Assembly (NCBI GenBank): GCA_004299845.1
Contig: CP036201.1
Span: 3,348,001-3,412,000 of the forward strand
Length of the DNA: 64,000 nucleotides
Direction: 5' to 3'
DNA from: Verrucomicrobia bacterium S94
GTDB taxonomy: Bacteria; Verrucomicrobiota; Kiritimatiellia; Kiritimatiellales; Pontiellaceae
The stretch's first letter is position 1, and the number at the start of each line of letters is the position of its first letter. The notes under the pieces were generated by a model. The model saw nothing but the letters and a program-made list of their open reading frames with translations. It ran no database searches and was not told the origin of the DNA. This document shows, in pieces, positions 46,334 through 59,847 of the stretch. A program made the position numbers and the translations under genes.

Positions 46334-49300
46334 TCAGGCGGATTCCAGGGTTGTGCGGATGGCCTGGCTGAGCGTGGGGGAAAAATAGGGTTTGTGCAGC
46401 AGGTTGCAGCGGCCGGTGGAGAGCAGGGGTTCCAGATCGGATTCCACGGAAAATCCGGTGGCGATCAGAATATGGATATGCGGATCAATTTCGCGCAGTT
46501 TCCGGAAGCAGTCGCGGCCGTTCATTACAGGCATCATCATATCGAGAATCACCAGATTGATTTCATGCCGTCCGGCTTTGAATTTTTCGAGGGCATCCGC
46601 ACCGTTTTCGGCGCAGCGCACCCGATAGCCGAGTCTGCCGAGCAGTTCCCGGGTGGTTTGCAGCACATGAATGTCGTCGTCTACCAGCAGAATGGTTTCA
46701 TTGCCGCGGAAAACGCTGACGGAGGTTGCGTGCTCTTCTTCGGCTTCGGTGATCGGCAGGTAGAGATGAAAACATGTTCCGGCATTTTCCACGCTCCTGA
46801 AATCGATTGCACCATGATGCTGCTGCACGGTTCCGAGTACGCTGGCGAGACCCAGACCGGTACCTTTTCCGATATCCTTGGTTGTGAAAAAGGGTTCGAA
46901 AATACGGCTTTGTAAATCGGCGGACATTCCGCAGCCGGTATCGGCGATGGAGATTTTAAGAAATGTTCCCGGAGTAATATCAAACGTTCCGCATTGGAAT
47001 ACGGCTTCTTCGAGTTCCACAAGCTCGGTTTTAATATCAATGGTTCCCCCTTCCGGCATGGCGTGGTCGCAGTTGATGCCGATATTGAGCAGGGTGTTTT
47101 GCAGTTGGGAGGCATCTCCGTATACGTTGGCTTCTTCGGCATCGAGATGAAGTTTCACCCGGCTTCGCTTATCGATGGAACTGCGTAGCAGAACCGCGGC
47201 ATCGCAGATCAGTGAATGCAGATTGATGACCTGTGAGCTTAGCTGCTGTTTTCTGGAAAAGGATAGCAGGTTCTGTGTCAGTTTAGCCGCCCGTCGGGTG
47301 GTTTTGAGGACAATGTTATGATATTCGAGGGCTTCGGGGTCATCCTTGATGCGCATGCCCAGGAGTTCGGTTGCGCCGGATATTCCGCTGAGCATATTGT
47401 TGAAGTCGTGTGCAACACCGCCGGCGAGCTGACCGATTGCCTTCATTTTTTCAGATTGATGAAGTGATTCCTCCAGCTGAATGCGCGGGGTGATATCCTG
47501 CAGAATGCCGACCAGATGGGCCGGATGTCTGTCGGATATTTGAATAGGACGGCATTGCAGATGTACGTGCCTGATGGAGTCATCGTGGCGTATAATACGG
47601 AAATCCCCGGACATGGCTTCATTTTCATTGCGCGCTTTTGCGCAGAGGTGCTGAACCAGCAGGGCATCATCCGGATGAGCGAGCGTCTCAAACAGTTTGC
47701 TGTCGGCAGGCTCCTGAGCGGGGTCGAGGGCAAGAATTCTGTAGACTTCATCGGAGAATGTGGTGATCCCGGTTTTCAAATCCACCTTCCAGTGGCCGAG
47801 CGAGGCGATTTCCTCCGCTTCTTTAAGCAGCAGTTTTTCAGATTCCAGTGCAAAGGTCCGGCGTCTCACCTCCCGCTTGAGCAGAATATTCCAGGCAATC
47901 ACCCCGAGGGTCAGCAGAGCACCGGGAAGAGAGATTTTCCAGAAGATGGAATAATCGTAAGGTTTGGGGGTGCGCGGCACCCACCGGGCATAAATCTGTT
48001 CCTTCTGGTGGGGATGGATAAGGCCGAGTGCTTTTGTAAGGACAGAAGACAGCATCGGCCAGTCTTCGCGGGAGGCCATTGAGAGTGACGTGATATAGGG
48101 AGAAACTCCGCCGGGTTTTATGGTGTGCAGATGGAGTTCGGCGATCTGTTGACCGACCTGGAGAGCATCTCCGGCCAGTGCATCAATGCGGCCGGCATCA
48201 AGCGCCTTGACTGCTTCGGCGGGCGATTCGAATTCCGTCAGTTTTAACAGCGGAAATTCGCGGTGGAGTTCTTCAGCATAATACCGGCCGTTCAGCAGCC
48301 CCACCGTTTTGCCGTTCAGGTCGGACAGGCTGCGGATATAGACGTCGCCTTCACGAATATAGATTTTAATATCCTGAGAAAAATAGGGCGGGGTCAGATT
48401 GAGTGCGGCCTCGGTTTCCGGAGCCCGGTAAACACCGGGAACCAGATCGACGCGGCGCTGTCGGAGCAGGTCGAGGCTTTCGTCGGGCCCGGATGACGGA
48501 ACAAACTCAAGATTCATGCCCAGATTTTTTTTAAGCAGATCGAGATAGTCGATGTTCAGTCCGCGCCAGCGGCCTTCTGCATTTTTCCAGGAAAACGGTT
48601 TTCGTTTTTTTTCCACAGCAACCCGGAAAGTCAGGTGTTCGGCCAGCCATTCGCGCTCTTCCGGCGTCAGTTCCATGGCCAGCAGTTGATAATGCGGATC
48701 TCCGGGGGAAATGTTCCATTTTTTGAGCAGTCCTGCCCGTTCTTCCGGGGTGAATGTGCGCAGGACTTTGTTGAGCATGTCGTGAAATGGCCGGTAGTCG
48801 TTTCGGGTGAGTACCGTAATCGGCATGCCGTATGGCGATACCCGGATCAGGCGCATATCATTCAGCTGATGATTAAGAATGACAAAGGACTGCAGTGCGG
48901 CGACTTCAAAAACCGCATCAGCCCTTCCGTCGATGACCATTTTTGCGCAGTCAAGATCGGTTTCCCCGAAAATAAGCTCACATCCGCCGAGGGAAAGCAG
49001 GGCCGGATGTTCGGCTTCCCATCCTTCGATAACCGCCACTTTTTTTCCTGCCATATGCTTCGGGGTAAATTCATCCGGATCGCGGTGACTGAGTGCAAAA
49101 AGGGCAAAAGGCAGAAAGGTGATGTCGTCGGATTTATAATAAACATTGGTGTAGGCGGGATAATCCGGCGGGTCAAACCCGGTGATAACCGGGCGGTCCG
49201 CATGTGCAACATGCATGACAATATCGTCGTAAAGTGCCGGTTCATAAATGATCTCAGTGCCGGTCAGCGTTGAGAACCGGTCCAGAACATCGCAAAGCAG

Positions 49301-49528
49301 GCCTGCAAATTCTCCGCGATCATTCATATGCGTGTAGGGCACACCGTCCGGATCGGCCACAACCGGAAGCTCCGGATGAGTACGTAACCAGTTCTTTTCT
49401 TCCGGACTCAGATTCAGCGGCGGTATTTCCGCTGTATTGATTCCGTATACTGCCGGTCGGGATAGGACGGTTAACAGGAGGATCAGTCCCGGTTTAAGGA
49501 CGGGGATACCGTTGGAGGGGAAGTTCAT
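46334..49528 (-). CDS. Hybrid sensor histidine kinase with two solute-binding sensor domains
   Basis: 1064 aa from the ATG at 49528 (a TTG at 49543 adds five residues). Signal/anchor, then two periplasmic SBP_bac_3-like domains in tandem (about residues 45-280 and 285-525), a membrane helix, a PAS domain (about 570-690), HisKA with [11 protein letters not shown], HATPase with [17 protein letters not shown] and GKGTGLGLA, and a C-terminal receiver domain (LVDDDIHVL; phosphate-accepting VILDMMMP). The BvgS/EvgS-like layout senses small ligands or pH. The output partner is not adjacent. Confidence 0.92.
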   Translation of the reverse strand: MNFPSNGIPVLKPGLILLLTVLSRPAVYGINTAEIPPLNLSPEEKNWLRTHPELPVVADPDGVPYTHMNDRGEFAGLLCDVLDRFSTLTGTEIIYEPALYDDIVMHVAHADRPVITGFDPPDYPAYTNVYYKSDDITFLPFALFALSHRDPDEFTPKHMAGKKVAVIEGWEAEHPALLSLGGCELIFGETDLDCAKMVIDGRADAVFEVAALQSFVILNHQLNDMRLIRVSPYGMPITVLTRNDYRPFHDMLNKVLRTFTPEERAGLLKKWNISPGDPHYQLLAMELTPEEREWLAEHLTFRVAVEKKRKPFSWKNAEGRWRGLNIDYLDLLKKNLGMNLEFVPSSGPDESLDLLRQRRVDLVPGVYRAPETEAALNLTPPYFSQDIKIYIREGDVYIRSLSDLNGKTVGLLNGRYYAEELHREFPLLKLTEFESPAEAVKALDAGRIDALAGDALQVGQQIAELHLHTIKPGGVSPYITSLSMASREDWPMLSSVLTKALGLIHPHQKEQIYARWVPRTPKPYDYSIFWKISLPGALLTLGVIAWNILLKREVRRRTFALESEKLLLKEAEEIASLGHWKVDLKTGITTFSDEVYRILALDPAQEPADSKLFETLAHPDDALLVQHLCAKARNENEAMSGDFRIIRHDDSIRHVHLQCRPIQISDRHPAHLVGILQDITPRIQLEESLHQSEKMKAIGQLAGGVAHDFNNMLSGISGATELLGMRIKDDPEALEYHNIVLKTTRRAAKLTQNLLSFSRKQQLSSQVINLHSLICDAAVLLRSSIDKRSRVKLHLDAEEANVYGDASQLQNTLLNIGINCDHAMPEGGTIDIKTELVELEEAVFQCGTFDITPGTFLKISIADTGCGMSADLQSRIFEPFFTTKDIGKGTGLGLASVLGTVQQHHGAIDFRSVENAGTCFHLYLPITEAEEEHATSVSVFRGNETILLVDDDIHVLQTTRELLGRLGYRVRCAENGADALEKFKAGRHEINLVILDMMMPVMNGRDCFRKLREIDPHIHILIATGFSVESDLEPLLSTGRCNLLHKPYFSPTLSQAIRTTLESA

Positions 49529-52356
<2,828 letters not shown>

Positions 52357-52368
52357 CGAAAGCGCATT

Positions 52369-54930
52369 ATGGACAACATTCTCAACGAACGCATTGACCT
52401 GATTAATATTGAAGATGAGATGCAGCGCGCCTACATCGACTACTCGATGTCGGTGATTGTCGGCCGCGCACTGCCGGACGCCCGCGACGGTCTCAAGCCG
52501 GGCAACCGCCGTATTCTCTACGCGATGAAGGAACGCGGCTGGACGCACAACAAAGCTTTCGTGAAATGCGCGAAGGTGGTGGGTGAAGTGATCGGTAACT
52601 ACCACCCGCACGGTGATACGGCGGTATACGATACGCTGGTCCGTATGGCCCAGGAGTGGGCGATGCGCGGCATGCTCATCGATGGTCAGGGTAACTTCGG
52701 TTCAATCGACGGCGACCGCGCGGCGGCCTATCGATACACCGAGTGCCGTCTCCGCCCGCTTGCGGAAGAGATGCTGGCCGATATCGACAAAAACACGGTT
52801 GATATGCGTCCGAACTTCGACGAATCGCTCATGGAGCCGTCGGTGTTGCCGGCACGTATTCCAAACCTGCTGGTCAACGGTTCAACCGGGATCGCGGTCG
52901 GCATGGCCACCAATATTCCGCCGCACAACCTCGGCGAAGTGATTGATGGAACGATTCGACTGATCGACAATCCGGATGCCACCATCGATGAACTGCACGA
53001 ACTGATCAAAGGGCCGGACTTTCCAACCGGTGGTACCGTCTACGGTCTGAATGCCGTACGTGAATTCTATACCACTGGTCGCGGGAAAATCAAAGTACGC
53101 GGTAAAGCCGAAATCGAAGAGGAAGATAACGGCAAGGCGCGGATCATTATCACGGAAATTCCGTATGCACTGAATAAAACGCTGCTTATTCAGAAGATGG
53201 TTCATCTGGTGCGGGATAAAAAACTGGAAGGTATTTCCGATATCCGTGACGAGTCCGGTAAAGAGGGCATTCGACTGGTGATTGAGCTGAAGCGCAATGC
53301 TGTGCCGAATGTGCTGCTCAACAACATTTATAAACACACGCAGATGGAACAGACCTTCGGCGGCATTATGCTGGCGATTGACAAAGGTAAACCGCGTGTG
53401 ATGAATCTGAAAGAAGCACTGCAGTGCTTTATCGATCATCGTTTTGAAGTGATTACCCGCCGCACGCAGTTTGATCTGGAAAAAGCGCAGGCCCGGGCCC
53501 ATATCCTGGAGGGTTATCTGCTCGCCATGGACAACATGGATGATGTGGTTCGGATTATCCGCGATTCCAAAAACCGGGAAGAGGCACAGGAGCGCCTGAT
53601 ATCTAAATTCGGATTTTCCGAAATTCAGGCCAAGGCCATTCTCGATATGCGTCTGTATCAGCTGACCGGCCTGGAACGTGAAAAGGTGGAAGCTGAATAT
53701 GCCGAGCTCAAGAAGCTGATTGAATATCTCGAGGATCTGCTGGCTCATCCGGCAAAAATCTACGGAGTCATTAAAGAAGACCTTGAGCAGATTCGCGCAA
53801 AATACGGCGATCATCGTAAAACCGATCTTTCCATTGATGAGGGGGAGATCGACATTGAAGATCTCATTGCGGATGAACCGTGTGTGATCACCCTTTCCAA
53901 TACCGGATATATTAAACGGGTGCCGACCGATACCTATCGGCAGCAGCGTCGCGGTGGTAAAGGCGTGGTTGGAATGAGCACGAAGGATGAGGATTTTGTG
54001 GAGCACATTTTCTCGGCTTCGACGCATGATTATCTGCTCTGCTTCACCGAAGAAGGACGTATGTATTGGCTGAAAGCCTACTATGTGCCGGAAGGTACGC
54101 GTCAGAGCCGCGGGCGTTCGCTGGCTAATGTGCTGCAGATGGGCCAGGATGAAAAACTTGCGGCGATTCTCTGTGTTCGTGAGTTGGATGATGATTCGCA
54201 CAACCTGATCATGGCAACCAAAAAAGGCACTGTGAAAAAGACCGTGCTTTCGGCCTATAAAAATGTCCGTGCCGCCGGAATCAATGCCATCAATATTGAT
54301 GAGGGCGACCAGCTGATCGGTGTGAAAATGACCAGCGGTGATGATGAAATCATCCTGAGTATGCGCAACGGTAAAGCGATCCGGTTCAACGAAAAAGATG
54401 CGCGTCCGATGGGTCGCGTAGCCCGCGGGGTTCGCGGGGTCCGCCTGGAAGGTGACGATGAAGTCGTGACCATCGAAATTGTGAATAATGAAGCCACCAT
54501 GATGGCCATCACTGAAAACGGCTACGGTAAACGTACAAGTTTCGATGAATACCGTACGCAGTCCCGCGGCGGTAAGGGTATCATCAGTATCCAGACCACA
54601 GAACGGAACGGCAAAGTGGTCAGTGCGCATGCCGTGACCGATGAGCATAAACTGATGCTGATTTCCGAAGGCGGGCAGATGATCTGTATTGGCGCCAGCG
54701 ATCTTCGTGTCATCGGCCGTAATACCCAGGGCGTTCGACTCTTTAATTTGAAAGAGGGCGATAAGCTGGTTTCGGCGGCGGTTCTGGAGCCGGAAGAGGA
54801 ACTTCCGGCAGCCGAGGAAAATACGGAAAATGCCGAAGGTCAGGCTCCGGCCGAAGCCGTGGAAGGTGAAACCCCTGTTGCGGATGATACGCCGGAAAAT
54901 GATATGCCGGATCGCCCAGACGAAGATTAA
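52369..54930 (+). CDS. gyrA: DNA gyrase subunit A
   Basis: 853 aa. Winged-helix and tower domain with [18 protein letters not shown] and [12 protein letters not shown]; the catalytic Tyr is in [11 protein letters not shown]. The quinolone-determining Ser83 position is Thr and Asp87 is kept. The C-terminal beta-pinwheel contains the GyrA box QQRRGGKG, so this is gyrase rather than ParC. A Glu/Ala/Pro-rich acidic tail of about 45 residues ends it. It works with gyrB just upstream. Confidence 0.98.
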   Translation: MDNILNERIDLINIEDEMQRAYIDYSMSVIVGRALPDARDGLKPGNRRILYAMKERGWTHNKAFVKCAKVVGEVIGNYHPHGDTAVYDTLVRMAQEWAMRGMLIDGQGNFGSIDGDRAAAYRYTECRLRPLAEEMLADIDKNTVDMRPNFDESLMEPSVLPARIPNLLVNGSTGIAVGMATNIPPHNLGEVIDGTIRLIDNPDATIDELHELIKGPDFPTGGTVYGLNAVREFYTTGRGKIKVRGKAEIEEEDNGKARIIITEIPYALNKTLLIQKMVHLVRDKKLEGISDIRDESGKEGIRLVIELKRNAVPNVLLNNIYKHTQMEQTFGGIMLAIDKGKPRVMNLKEALQCFIDHRFEVITRRTQFDLEKAQARAHILEGYLLAMDNMDDVVRIIRDSKNREEAQERLISKFGFSEIQAKAILDMRLYQLTGLEREKVEAEYAELKKLIEYLEDLLAHPAKIYGVIKEDLEQIRAKYGDHRKTDLSIDEGEIDIEDLIADEPCVITLSNTGYIKRVPTDTYRQQRRGGKGVVGMSTKDEDFVEHIFSASTHDYLLCFTEEGRMYWLKAYYVPEGTRQSRGRSLANVLQMGQDEKLAAILCVRELDDDSHNLIMATKKGTVKKTVLSAYKNVRAAGINAINIDEGDQLIGVKMTSGDDEIILSMRNGKAIRFNEKDARPMGRVARGVRGVRLEGDDEVVTIEIVNNEATMMAITENGYGKRTSFDEYRTQSRGGKGIISIQTTERNGKVVSAHAVTDEHKLMLISEGGQMICIGASDLRVIGRNTQGVRLFNLKEGDKLVSAAVLEPEEELPAAEENTENAEGQAPAEAVEGETPVADDTPENDMPDRPDED

Positions 54931-54972
54931 ATCCTGTACAGGAGATCGACGGCCACGAAAAGGCACAGAATA

Positions 54973-55008
54973 CATGAAGGCTGATGGGAATCGGCCTTCG
55001 TGTTTTTG
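54973..55008 (+). terminator. Rho-independent terminator of gyrBA
   Basis: CATGAAGGC / GCCTTCGTG nine-base stem (one G-T pair) around a 12-base loop, followed by TTTTTGAG. It lies 43 bases after the gyrA stop. Confidence 0.8.
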
Positions 55009-55036
55009 AGCTGTTTTGCAGCCGGTTTTTGTTCCG

Positions 55037-55507
55037 ATGAAAACCACGCTTAAACAGATTGGATGGATACTGTTGATGAGTGGTTTTCTTGCATTTGCGG
55101 CAAACTCTGTGCATCCCCGGAAGCTACCCTGGGTGCAGAACTGGTCGGATCAGGTTGAAGCAAAAGCGAAGAAAGCGGGCCTCCGGGTCATTCCCTTTTC
55201 GACGGCACTGAAAAAGTTCCGGTTTTCGGAAGCCCTTTTTATTGATGCGCGTCTGAGGAAGACGTTTGAGGAGCGTCATATTCCCGGTGCACTTTCCATT
55301 CCCTTCGAATCGCTGGAAGATCAGTTTTCTGCGATTGGAGATCTTCTGGATTCCGGGAATGAGCTGATTGTCTATTGCACCAATCGCAACTGCGACGATG
55401 CGCTGCTGCTGGCCATTGAATTAAAGGCCATGGGTGCGGAAGATCTGAGTCTGTTTATTGACGGCTTCGAAGTCTGGGAAACATATGGCGGGAGCGTGGA
55501 ACCGTGA
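55037..55507 (+). CDS. Membrane-anchored rhodanese-like protein
   Basis: 156 aa from the ATG at 55037. One N-terminal helix (about 8-22), then a rhodanese domain: FIDARLRKTFEERHIPGALS and the active-site loop IVYCTNRNCDDA with the sulfur-accepting Cys. The domain probably faces the periplasm. GTGA overlap couples it to the next gene. Sulfur or thiol transfer is likely, but the acceptor is unknown. Confidence 0.88.
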   Translation: MKTTLKQIGWILLMSGFLAFAANSVHPRKLPWVQNWSDQVEAKAKKAGLRVIPFSTALKKFRFSEALFIDARLRKTFEERHIPGALSIPFESLEDQFSAIGDLLDSGNELIVYCTNRNCDDALLLAIELKAMGAEDLSLFIDGFEVWETYGGSVEP

Positions 55508-55962
55508 CGAAGGATCGGAAAATATACCGCCTGGCCTATTGGTGCTGTTGTGCAGTGCTGGCGGTTACATTTTTATCGGGATACCACAAAATCCTTTATC
55601 CGGACCGTTTTGCATTGGCGGTTTACCGGTTTCATCTGCTGCCGGATGCGCTGGTCAATATCAGCGCGCTTTTTGTTCCGTGGTTGGAAATGGTGTGTGC
55701 CGCCTGTCTTCTGCTGTTTCCGAAATTCCGGATTGCCGCACTCTGGATTACGTTGTTTCTGCTGGCTGCCTTCACGACAGCCATTGGCATCAACCTGATT
55801 CAGGGTACTGCGTTCAGCTGCGGCTGCTTCAGCAATGCGCCGGATGCCGAACCGATGAACGGAATGAGTATTGTGCGCAATTTTATGTTGATGGCACTGA
55901 CGGGGCTGGCGTTTGCTGCTGAAAAAAGAAGCCGGCCGAGCGCCGGCAATATGATGGTTTAA
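55504..55962 (+). CDS. MauE/DoxX-like membrane protein
   Basis: 152 aa, GTG start overlapping the rhodanese stop. Four membrane helices with the conserved YHKILYPDRFALAVYRF start, LVPWLEM-like second helix and a FSCGCFSNAP loop with two Cys. MauE-type proteins help form disulfides in exported enzymes or act with thioredoxin-like partners. The rhodanese neighbour supports a periplasmic thiol-redox role. The end overlaps the convergent ppa gene by 4 bases. Confidence 0.82.
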   Translation: MTKDRKIYRLAYWCCCAVLAVTFLSGYHKILYPDRFALAVYRFHLLPDALVNISALFVPWLEMVCAACLLLFPKFRIAALWITLFLLAAFTTAIGINLIQGTAFSCGCFSNAPDAEPMNGMSIVRNFMLMALTGLAFAAEKRSRPSAGNMMV

Positions 55963-56567
55963 CCGTATTCTTCGATGTAGTCTTCCATCGATGCGGCAAT
56001 AACTTTAAGGGCGTGTTCGCGGCCGTAGATTTCAGGAATGTTGACATCGGACGGCTGCCCGGGAACCAGTTTGTAGGTTTCAAAATAGTGGCGCATGCGT
56101 TCGATGAGGGCGTGCGATACATCCGCGATGTCATTTGCATGTTCCCAGAACTGATCGTTATCGAGTACGGCAATGATTTTATCGTCGGCTTCACCGCTGT
56201 CGACCATTTGCATGCCGCCGATGACGCGGGCACGGAGGATCACTTCGCCTCGATTGATCGGGCGCTCTGTGATCACGCAGATATCGAGCGGATCACCGTC
56301 ACCCTTTTCGGATGAGGGGGAGAGTGCGTGAACCCGGCTGGAGCAGTAGGTCTGCGGAATAAATCCGTACAGTGTAGGGGTTGTGGATGACGTCAGCTGA
56401 GGGCGGTCCACACGGAGATAACCGGTGGTTTTGTCCACTTCATATTTTACCGCATCGAATTCGGTCATTTCGATATATGCATTAACCACACCTTCAATGC
56501 CTTCATGGGCTTCAAGTCCATGCCAGGGGTGCGGCCGCCAGCGGTAGAATGTTTTCGGGAATGCCAT
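55959..56567 (-). CDS. ppa: Soluble (family I) inorganic pyrophosphatase
   Basis: 202 aa. It hydrolyses PPi in the cytoplasm with Mg2+. The family signature GDGDPLDICVITERPI (Asp-x-Asp-Pro-x-Asp) is complete, preceded by GFIPQTYCSS and followed by DDKIIAVLDND. The cell therefore has both this enzyme and the ion-pumping HppA. AGGA-type ribosome site before the ATG. Confidence 0.96.
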   Translation of the reverse strand: MAFPKTFYRWRPHPWHGLEAHEGIEGVVNAYIEMTEFDAVKYEVDKTTGYLRVDRPQLTSSTTPTLYGFIPQTYCSSRVHALSPSSEKGDGDPLDICVITERPINRGEVILRARVIGGMQMVDSGEADDKIIAVLDNDQFWEHANDIADVSHALIERMRHYFETYKLVPGQPSDVNIPEIYGREHALKVIAASMEDYIEEYG

Positions 56568-56584
56568 ATTCTCCTTCTTTCCTG

Positions 56585-57862
56585 TTAGTCTTCTCGAATG
56601 ATATCTGCTCCGAGTGCGGTTAGTCGATCTTCAATTGTTTCGTATCCGCGGTCAATCACCTGGGCGTTGTGGACCACGCTTTTTCCTTCGGCACAGCAGG
56701 CGGCGATGAGCATGGCCATGCCGGCGCGGATATCCGGGCTGGTCAGGTTTCCGCCGCGCAGTTCGGTGGGGCCGATGACGACGACGCGGTGGGGGTCGCA
56801 CTGGATGATGTTGGCGCCCATGCCCATGAGGTGGTCGACGAAATACATGCGGCTTTCGAACATTTTTTCAAAGAAGAGTGCGGTGCCCCGAGTCTGTGTT
56901 GCCAGCACAATGCAGACCGACATCAGGTCGGAGGGGAAGGCCGGCCATATGCCGTCTTCAATTTTCGGGGTGGCGTTCCCTTCGTCGGGAAGAATGGTCC
57001 GGTCGGGCTGTTCCGGAACCATCAGGTTTCGTCCGTCGCGGGTCCATTCGACGCCGAGTTTGGAGAATGCGCGCTGCATAACCTGCAGGGTGCGCGGTTC
57101 GCCGGCATCTGGAATGGTGAGCGATCCGCCGGTGACGACGGAGGCGGCGATGTAGCTGCCGACTTCAATATAATCCGGTTGTACGGTGTATTCCGCGCCG
57201 TGCAGTTTTTCCACGCCCCGGATGGTGATGTTGTTGGTTCCAATACCTGTAATTGCTGCTCCCATGGCATTGAGCAGTTTTGCGAGGTCCTGCACGTGCG
57301 GTTCGCAGGCGGCGTTGTAAATGGTGGATTCGCCGGCGGCGAGCGTGGCGGCCATCATGACATTTTCGGTTGCGGTTACGCTGGCTTCGTCGAAAACCAT
57401 GGGCCAGGCGGTGAGCGGACCGGCTTTAAAACGGTAGGCGGTGTCGGTGGTAATTTCGGCACCGAGCGAGCGCAGGCCGTAAAAATGAGTGTCGAGGCGC
57501 CGGCGGCCGATGACATCGCCGCCCGGCGGATGAATGACGGCACTGCCGTGTCGGGCGACAAGGGGGCCGGCGAGCAGAATGGAGGTTCGGACTTTTGAGC
57601 AGAGATCTTCGCTGAGTGCTGTGGTTTTCAGCTTTTCAGCACACAGCGTTACGGTGTGACCGCTGAGTGAAACCGCCACGCCGATGCTTTCCAGCAGCTG
57701 GAGCATGACGTTGACGTCGTTAATGCGCGGCACATTATGGAGAATCAGGGGCTCGTCGGTCAGCAGACAGCTGGCGAGCATAGGGAGTACTGCATTTTTA
57801 TTGCCGCGCGGATGGAAGGTCCCGCCGATGGGGTTTCCGCCTTTGATGATAAATTTTGCCAC
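56585..57862 (-). CDS. murA: UDP-N-acetylglucosamine 1-carboxyvinyltransferase MurA, Cys-to-Asp active site
   Basis: 425 aa from the GTG at 57862, which matches the usual AKFIIKGG start and has GAGGAAAG upstream; an ATG at 57925 would add 21 residues. It transfers enolpyruvate to UDP-GlcNAc, the first step to peptidoglycan. Motifs: GNKNAVLPML (Lys22/Asn23 region) and RTSILLAGPLVARHG. The loop that normally reads PGGC has PGGD (Asp at residue 116, E. coli Cys115), a change known to give fosfomycin insensitivity in other bacteria. Upstream of ppa on the same strand, 17 bases apart. Confidence 0.95.
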   Translation of the reverse strand: MAKFIIKGGNPIGGTFHPRGNKNAVLPMLASCLLTDEPLILHNVPRINDVNVMLQLLESIGVAVSLSGHTVTLCAEKLKTTALSEDLCSKVRTSILLAGPLVARHGSAVIHPPGGDVIGRRRLDTHFYGLRSLGAEITTDTAYRFKAGPLTAWPMVFDEASVTATENVMMAATLAAGESTIYNAACEPHVQDLAKLLNAMGAAITGIGTNNITIRGVEKLHGAEYTVQPDYIEVGSYIAASVVTGGSLTIPDAGEPRTLQVMQRAFSKLGVEWTRDGRNLMVPEQPDRTILPDEGNATPKIEDGIWPAFPSDLMSVCIVLATQTRGTALFFEKMFESRMYFVDHLMGMGANIIQCDPHRVVVIGPTELRGGNLTSPDIRAGMAMLIAACCAEGKSVVHNAQVIDRGYETIEDRLTALGADIIRED

Positions 57863-58032
57863 TGCTTTTCTTTCCTCAAAACGTGAAAGATTAATGTTCC
57901 AGACCTTGGAGGGAATAGAAAGCATTTTCCAAGGGCTGAAAACAGGAATGATGAATAGGTGTTCGAATATAGTGGTATTTTGGTTCCATTTTATTATGGT
58001 GTGCGCATAGGCTGAAATAACCTGTTGGTAAA

Positions 58033-58323
58033 ATGCGAATGATCAGATCTTTTAAAGAAGATGGCGCTTCATTTGAGGAGCGCAGGCGGACCGGTGCAGC
58101 CGTTGGTTTCGGGACCTCGTTTGCCGCCGGCATGGTGATTTTCGGGCTGGGCGGGCATTGGCTGGATACAAAATCCGGCAGGGAACCGCTGTTTACACTG
58201 ATCGGAATCGGGCTGGGTCTTTTTTACGGAGCGTATGAAATCTGGAAGCTGATTCTGATGATGAACCGGCAGAACGATGAGATGGAAATGAGCACAAATG
58301 ATGAAAAGGAATGCCGGAAATGA
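58033..58323 (+). CDS. atpZ: AtpZ/AtpI-type accessory protein of F1Fo ATPase
   Basis: 96 aa with two membrane helices (about residues 29-46 and 57-76), GFGTSFAAGMVIFGLGGHWL and a GLFYGAYEIWKL second helix, typical of the small AtpZ/AtpI proteins that precede Fo genes. They help c-ring assembly or Mg2+ uptake in other species. First gene of the atp operon; the 170-base gap to murA must hold the promoter. The stop overlaps the next gene (ATGA). Confidence 0.8.
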   Translation: MRMIRSFKEDGASFEERRRTGAAVGFGTSFAAGMVIFGLGGHWLDTKSGREPLFTLIGIGLGLFYGAYEIWKLILMMNRQNDEMEMSTNDEKECRK

Positions 58324-58745
58324 TTCATCCGATAGATCCCATGACGCTGGTCTGGACACGCGCTTTGGCGGTCTCAATGGGCCTTTTTTTAGGGGTGACG
58401 GCGTTAATTGCAGGAATAGATGATCAGAATACCCCTAGAAAAGAGTTATTTTATAGTTGGATACTCGTTTTGGTTAATGCATATATCGGTATCTTTATAG
58501 CGAATAAGGCCATAAAGCAGCAATTCGGCGGTTTTTTTGTGTGGGGTTTCCTGCTCAACGGCGTCCGGGCGGCTGTTTTTCTTTGCGCACTGCTGGCCAT
58601 TGTGGAATGGCAGTGTGTGGAAGTAACGAGTTTTGTGCTGATGTCAAAGTTCGGATATATGGCTTTTATTGCGGCGGAAATTTATGGATGGCACGTTTTT
58701 ACGTTGAAGGGCGGGTTGCCGGCAACCGGTGAAAAGAACGGATGA
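58320..58745 (+). CDS. AtpI-like membrane protein of the atp operon
   Basis: 141 aa from the ATG at 58320 (overlap with atpZ); an ATG at 58311 is also in frame. Four membrane helices and few polar motifs; no clear family match beyond its position, which is that of AtpI in Fo operons. It overlaps atpB by 4 bases (ATGA). Role in c-ring assembly is inferred from place only. Confidence 0.7.
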   Translation: MIHPIDPMTLVWTRALAVSMGLFLGVTALIAGIDDQNTPRKELFYSWILVLVNAYIGIFIANKAIKQQFGGFFVWGFLLNGVRAAVFLCALLAIVEWQCVEVTSFVLMSKFGYMAFIAAEIYGWHVFTLKGGLPATGEKNG

Positions 58746-59560
58746 CGAACGATTTGCATATAGTGGAGGATTTGCAGCATGCGGCGCATGAAACCGCTGA
58801 TCGCGCGCATTATGTAAACCAGTGGGTGATGCATCACGTAACGGATTCCGGGGAATGGCATACCCCGCTGTGGAGCCTGCATCTGCCGCCGTGGATGAGT
58901 AATAACGCTGTCATGCTGATTGTTGCCAGCCTTCTGCTTATCGTGAGCTTCGGTGCTTTTTACCGCTATCAGAAAGGAAAAGCGCCGCGCGGCTGGACCA
59001 ATGCATTGGAGGCGTTGGTGCTTTTTGTACGCAACGAAATCAGTATTGCCTATCTAGGGGAAAAAGACGGCCGGAAAATGGCTCCGCTTTTTCTGACCTT
59101 CTTCTTCTTTATTCTTACCAGTAATCTGATGGGGCTCTGCCCGCTTTTTTCCACGGCAACAGGCAATATCAATGTCACCTTCGGCCTGGCCTCGGTCACC
59201 TTCTTTTTTATGGTTTTCGGGGCGATGTATGTGAACGGCCCGATCAGCTTTTTCAAGGCTTTTGCGCCGGAGGGCGTGCCGTGGCCGATTCTGGTGATTC
59301 TGATGCCGATCGAGATGATCGGGCTGGTAATCAAATGCGTGGCGCTGACCATTCGTCTTTTTGCCAACATGCTGGCCGGACATATTGTGGTTTTTTCGTT
59401 GGTCGGGCTGCTTGTGACCTTCGGTTACTGGGCACTGCCGGCATTGGGTATGGCGCTGGCGATTAATCTGTTGGAAGTCTTTATTGCTTTCCTGCAGGCG
59501 TATGTGTTCACGGTGCTCTCTGCGATGTTTATCGGCGAGATGTATCATCCGGCTCATTGA
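58742..59560 (+). CDS. atpB: ATP synthase Fo subunit a
   Basis: 272 aa with five to six helices. The essential Arg is in LTIRLFANMLAGHI, followed by NLLEVFIAFLQAYVF with the conserved Gln and Glu. Subunit a forms the two half-channels beside the c-ring. A long hydrophilic N-terminus with several His precedes helix 1. ATGA overlap with the gene before. Confidence 0.96.
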   Translation: MTNDLHIVEDLQHAAHETADRAHYVNQWVMHHVTDSGEWHTPLWSLHLPPWMSNNAVMLIVASLLLIVSFGAFYRYQKGKAPRGWTNALEALVLFVRNEISIAYLGEKDGRKMAPLFLTFFFFILTSNLMGLCPLFSTATGNINVTFGLASVTFFFMVFGAMYVNGPISFFKAFAPEGVPWPILVILMPIEMIGLVIKCVALTIRLFANMLAGHIVVFSLVGLLVTFGYWALPALGMALAINLLEVFIAFLQAYVFTVLSAMFIGEMYHPAH

Positions 59561-59612
59561 TGAATTGATTTTGAATAAAGTAACGTAAACAAAATAGACT
59601 CAGGAGAACATT

Positions 59613-59813
59613 ATGAACTTAGCAGTACTCGGTGCAGGACTTGTTGTTTTTGCTGCGGCATTCGGTATCGGCTGGATTGGATCTTCCGCTATGAAAGCGA
59701 TGGCCCGTCAGCCGGAAGCAGCTCCGAAAATTCAGACGGCGATGCTGATTGCCTGCGCCCTGATTGAAGGTGTTGCCCTGTTCGGTGCGGTGATCTGCTT
59801 CCTGGCGAACTAA
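59613..59813 (+). CDS. atpE: ATP synthase Fo subunit c
   Basis: 66 aa, a two-helix hairpin: GLVVFAAAFGIGWIG, the ARQPEAAP polar loop, and the carboxylate in ALIEGVALFG. The Gln in helix 1 and the Ser/Thr after Glu that bind Na+ in sodium ATPases are missing, which points to proton coupling. AGGAG ribosome site 6 bases upstream. Confidence 0.96.
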   Translation: MNLAVLGAGLVVFAAAFGIGWIGSSAMKAMARQPEAAPKIQTAMLIACALIEGVALFGAVICFLAN

Positions 59814-59847
59814 TTCAACGTTAAAGCGGCATTGTCAAGGAGTGCGT

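Noticed and set aside
52882-55047. 721-codon minus-strand frame opposite gyrA
   Set aside because: Shadow of gyrA; covers the gyrA terminator and shows no family motif.
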